DNA of 64,000 bases from Rapana venosa. Taxonomy: Eukaryota; Mollusca; Gastropoda; Neogastropoda; Muricidae. The stretch is from contig CM054135.1 in assembly GCA_028751875.1 (NCBI GenBank), forward strand, positions 56,030,462 through 56,094,461, given 5' to 3'. Shown here piece by piece: positions 1 to 64,000 of this stretch (position 1 is its first letter; every line of letters starts with the position of its first letter). Below the pieces are notes generated by a model. It did no database searches, was not told where the DNA came from, and saw nothing but the letters and a program-made list of their open reading frames with translations. Both the position numbers and the translations under genes were made by a program.

Positions 1-61444
<61,444 letters not shown>

Positions 61445-62293
61445 CTGGATGGGTGAGGGTTGGCGGAGGAAGGCGCGGAGCGCACAGCACGCACCAGACC
61501 AGCACACGGCACTACAGGGAGGGAGCCAGCCCAGAGCCAGCCCAAGGGGAGAGAAGGCAGTAACAGAGGGAAAGAGGCGCACACATTAGACATGTTAGAC
61601 TGCTACGAAGGGATAGTCGTTTCCATGCTCTTGAAAAACGTCGTCTGCGACTGTTTGGTTCCAGCACTCTGAAATGTTTCGTTAGTGTTCACAGGGGAAC
61701 GAGAGTTACAAGAAACAAGAATACTACAGCAAAGAGAGGTGATTTTTGAAAGAAGGGAGATAATTATGTTATCAAGTGAACAAAAACAAAAAAAGCTTGA
61801 GGGAGGAAGGGGTGGGGTGGGGGTAGGAAAGACAGAGAGTGTGAAAGAAAGTAAAGTGTGCAAGTATGCACACATACATGCATGCGCATACTTGCGCGTG
61901 TACATACATACACATGCACTCAGGTACACATTTACACACATACACACACACACATTAAGACAGGCAAACACATGCCTACACATACAGATATTTACACAAA
62001 CACTACACAACACAACACACACAGGCAAACACATGCCTACACACATATTTACACACTACACACACACAAACACAACAGAGGCAAACATTCCCACACTCAT
62101 ACATATTTACACACACACACACACTGCACACAGATGCACTTTGTTAATACACGAAATGAAATTAATGTGATCATGAACAGACAACACGAAGACATGCCAA
62201 CTCAACTCCTAACTTTCCCTTGCCATTCCATTTTAAACACCCTCCCCTCCTTCTGCACTCTGCCCTCCCTCCCCCTCTTCCTCCCTCTTCCTC

Positions 62294-62296
<3 letters not shown>

Positions 62297-62326
<30 letters not shown>

Positions 62327-62370
62327 TGACCCCCCCCCATCCTCCCTTTCCCCATCCCTCCTTCTCCCTC

Positions 62371-62402
<32 letters not shown>
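62297..62402. repeat. poly-C runs
   Basis: Two C runs of roughly 25-30 bases separated by a C/T-rich spacer, followed by a 12-A run. Confidence 0.9.
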
Positions 62403-62412
<10 letters not shown>

Positions 62413-62735
62413 AATGAAACCCACAAACAAACAAACACAAAATGTCTTCTTTGCCCCATTTGAGTTATCTCTTTACACAAAAATTCTTCCCTCATTTTAA
62501 AAAAAAAAAAATGAGCTATACACACACACTACCTGCGAAATAACCAACCAACCCAACAACATTTTCACAACTAGCCCACTTTCTGGCATTCGCCGTTTGC
62601 ATTCATGCAGGCAATGGCTGTTTCGACTCTGTCATGAGTGGCGACGATAAATATAGGGATGATGTCTATTTCTTCTAGTTCATGTCATGGGAAATGAAAA
62701 AGAAATAGAAACGTCCTGCTTGCATTTTAAAGACT

Positions 62736-62866
62736 CGGTCAGGCGCAAGTCTGATGCGCTGGGCCTGACTTGTCGGGCGCTTAACAGCAGCGCAACATGT
62801 TTTTGCTCATATGACTAGATAGCAATAGTTGCTGTAAGAGCATTAGAAGAAGAAGAAGAAGGACTT
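62736..62866 (+). repeat. dispersed repeat R3, copy 2
   Basis: Second copy of the (GAA)n-tailed element at 4.26 kb, same orientation. Confidence 0.7.
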
Positions 62867-63271
62867 CGTTTAGAAGATAAGACAGAATTAGTTTAGAAGA
62901 TTGTACACAACATTTGAAGGAAAACTGGGAAGGAGGAGAAAGGTGGGAGATTAGCTTTGTTTTCTTTTGTTTTGGGTTTTCTTTTAGCCTCAAAAAAAAA
63001 AAAAAAAAAGTTCAGTACCTTTCTCTTTTCCCCTGATTTCATCAGCTCTCAAATTCCATCTTTTTCTTTTTCAGAAAAAATCCAGTAACTTCAATTTTTG
63101 TTGTTGAAATAGTGATATTCTTTTAATGATTCCATTAACCTAGAAGTAATGAGTGGACACTGCCACTCTACTCTTTCCCTTTCTCTTAAATATGTTCTAA
63201 TATCCGACACAATGTATGCAAATTCATCATACCATGTTTGATCTATGTTTTGATTTTTTTTTTTTTTTGCG

Positions 63272-63272
<1 letters not shown>

Positions 63273-63334
<62 letters not shown>
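63273..63334. repeat. very long poly-G run
   Basis: About 60 consecutive G, the longest homopolymer in the window; the true length is unlikely to be reliable. Confidence 0.9.
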
Positions 63335-63337
<3 letters not shown>

Positions 63338-63830
63338 GTCTATGTTTTGATATTTTAGCTGTTTTCCCTTCTCATACTTTCCTGGTTTATCCCCACTACC
63401 CCCCCCCCCAAAAAAAAAAAAAAAAAAATCATTACAGCCTGTGACCTGATATCCATTAAACATCATACTCTCTCTCTCTCCCCCCTCTGTCTCTCTCCTC
63501 CACTCTCTCTCCTCCCCCACCCCCCCCCCCCCCACCTCCCCCCCCCCCCCCCCCCCCCCACCCCCCCCCATCCCCCCATCCCCCACCCCACTCCACTTGC
63601 GCTCTCTTCCCCACATCACAGGCCCTCTTTATTGTGCCTCCTGTCCTCCTGTCACTTCTCATTTTTGTCGCAGCTAAACTCCAATTTCACCCCCACACCC
63701 ACTTATCTCTTTGCTCCTCTCCTCTCAGCTCCCTCCCTCTCTCCTCCCTCGTCTCCCTCTGTCTCTCTCCTGCTCCTCTCTCTCTCTACTCTCTCTCCTC
63801 TCCCCCCCCCCCCCCCCCCCCCCCCCTCCC

Positions 63831-63877
<47 letters not shown>

Positions 63878-64000
63878 GATCATAATACAGGCCCTCTTTA
63901 TTGTGCCTCTGTCATTTCTCATTCGTCAGCAGCTAAATCCAATTACACCCCACACCCACTTAGTCTCTTTGGTCTCTCTCTCTCTCTGTCTCTCTGTGTC

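Larger units (their letters stand above)
61445..64000. other. upstream intron sequence, low complexity
   Basis: CA-rich to 62.1 kb, then long C and G runs, one R3 copy, and two related segments at 63,600-63,720 and 63,880-63,975. No exon recognised; the 5' end of the gene must be further right. Confidence 0.55.

Overview
The window is dominated by one large, intron-rich animal gene on the minus strand: a polycystin-1 (PKD1) homologue. I could place 34 consecutive coding exons from 61,444 (transcriptionally upstream) down to position 1 (the window edge). Every exon has AG/GT borders. All exon phases join correctly except within two exons near 18.7-21.4 kb, each exactly two bases short. The pieces add up to about 12.3 kb of coding sequence, roughly 4,100 residues. 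The signal peptide and any leucine-rich repeats must lie to the right of the window. The last five or so transmembrane helices and the C-terminal tail lie to its left.

In transcript order (right to left) the protein reads: a short Cys-containing exon (61.4 kb); WSC domain (55.2 kb); first PKD domain (54.4 kb); two C-type lectin domains in tandem (50.8-47.2 kb; vertebrate polycystin-1 has one); linker exons (45.8, 42.0 kb); a 5,159-bp exon (39.2-34.1 kb) with an LDLa-like Cys-rich module, about 14 PKD/Ig-like repeats and the start of the REJ region; REJ exons (31.4-22.1 kb); GAIN/GPS exons (21.4-18.7 kb); TM1 and PLAT (17.6-15.6 kb); TM2-TM3 (14.5 kb); a Ser- and Pro-rich cytoplasmic loop (13.2-6.1 kb); TM4-TM6 (4.8-2.5 kb); and the start of the extracellular polycystin (TOP) domain (1.9-0 kb). 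The architecture implies a receptor/channel-like protein that is cleaved at the GPS and pairs with a PKD2-type channel.

The introns are crowded with repeats. I see at least three families of tRNA-derived SINE-like elements with recognisable A and B boxes, two non-LTR retrotransposon fragments, several unnamed dispersed repeats, many (CA)n, (GA)n, (TA)n and trinucleotide tracts, and long homopolymer G or C runs. Intron density, polycystin architecture and repeat style suggest a lophotrochozoan invertebrate, most plausibly a marine gastropod mollusc; this is an inference, not a species identification.

The most unusual feature is at 23.7-25.6 kb. The last 39 nt of a REJ exon, with its splice donor, has been copied 12 times into the following intron. 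Each copy is exactly 39 nt (13 codons), has no stop, keeps a GT donor and has gained a pyrimidine-rich AG acceptor. It is therefore an array of potential in-frame micro-exons. Several other minisatellites also abut splice sites of this gene. Separate signs (paired indel-rich duplications, single-base losses in two conserved exons, very long G/C runs) suggest residual long-read assembly errors, so broken reading frames here should not be taken as proof of a pseudogene.
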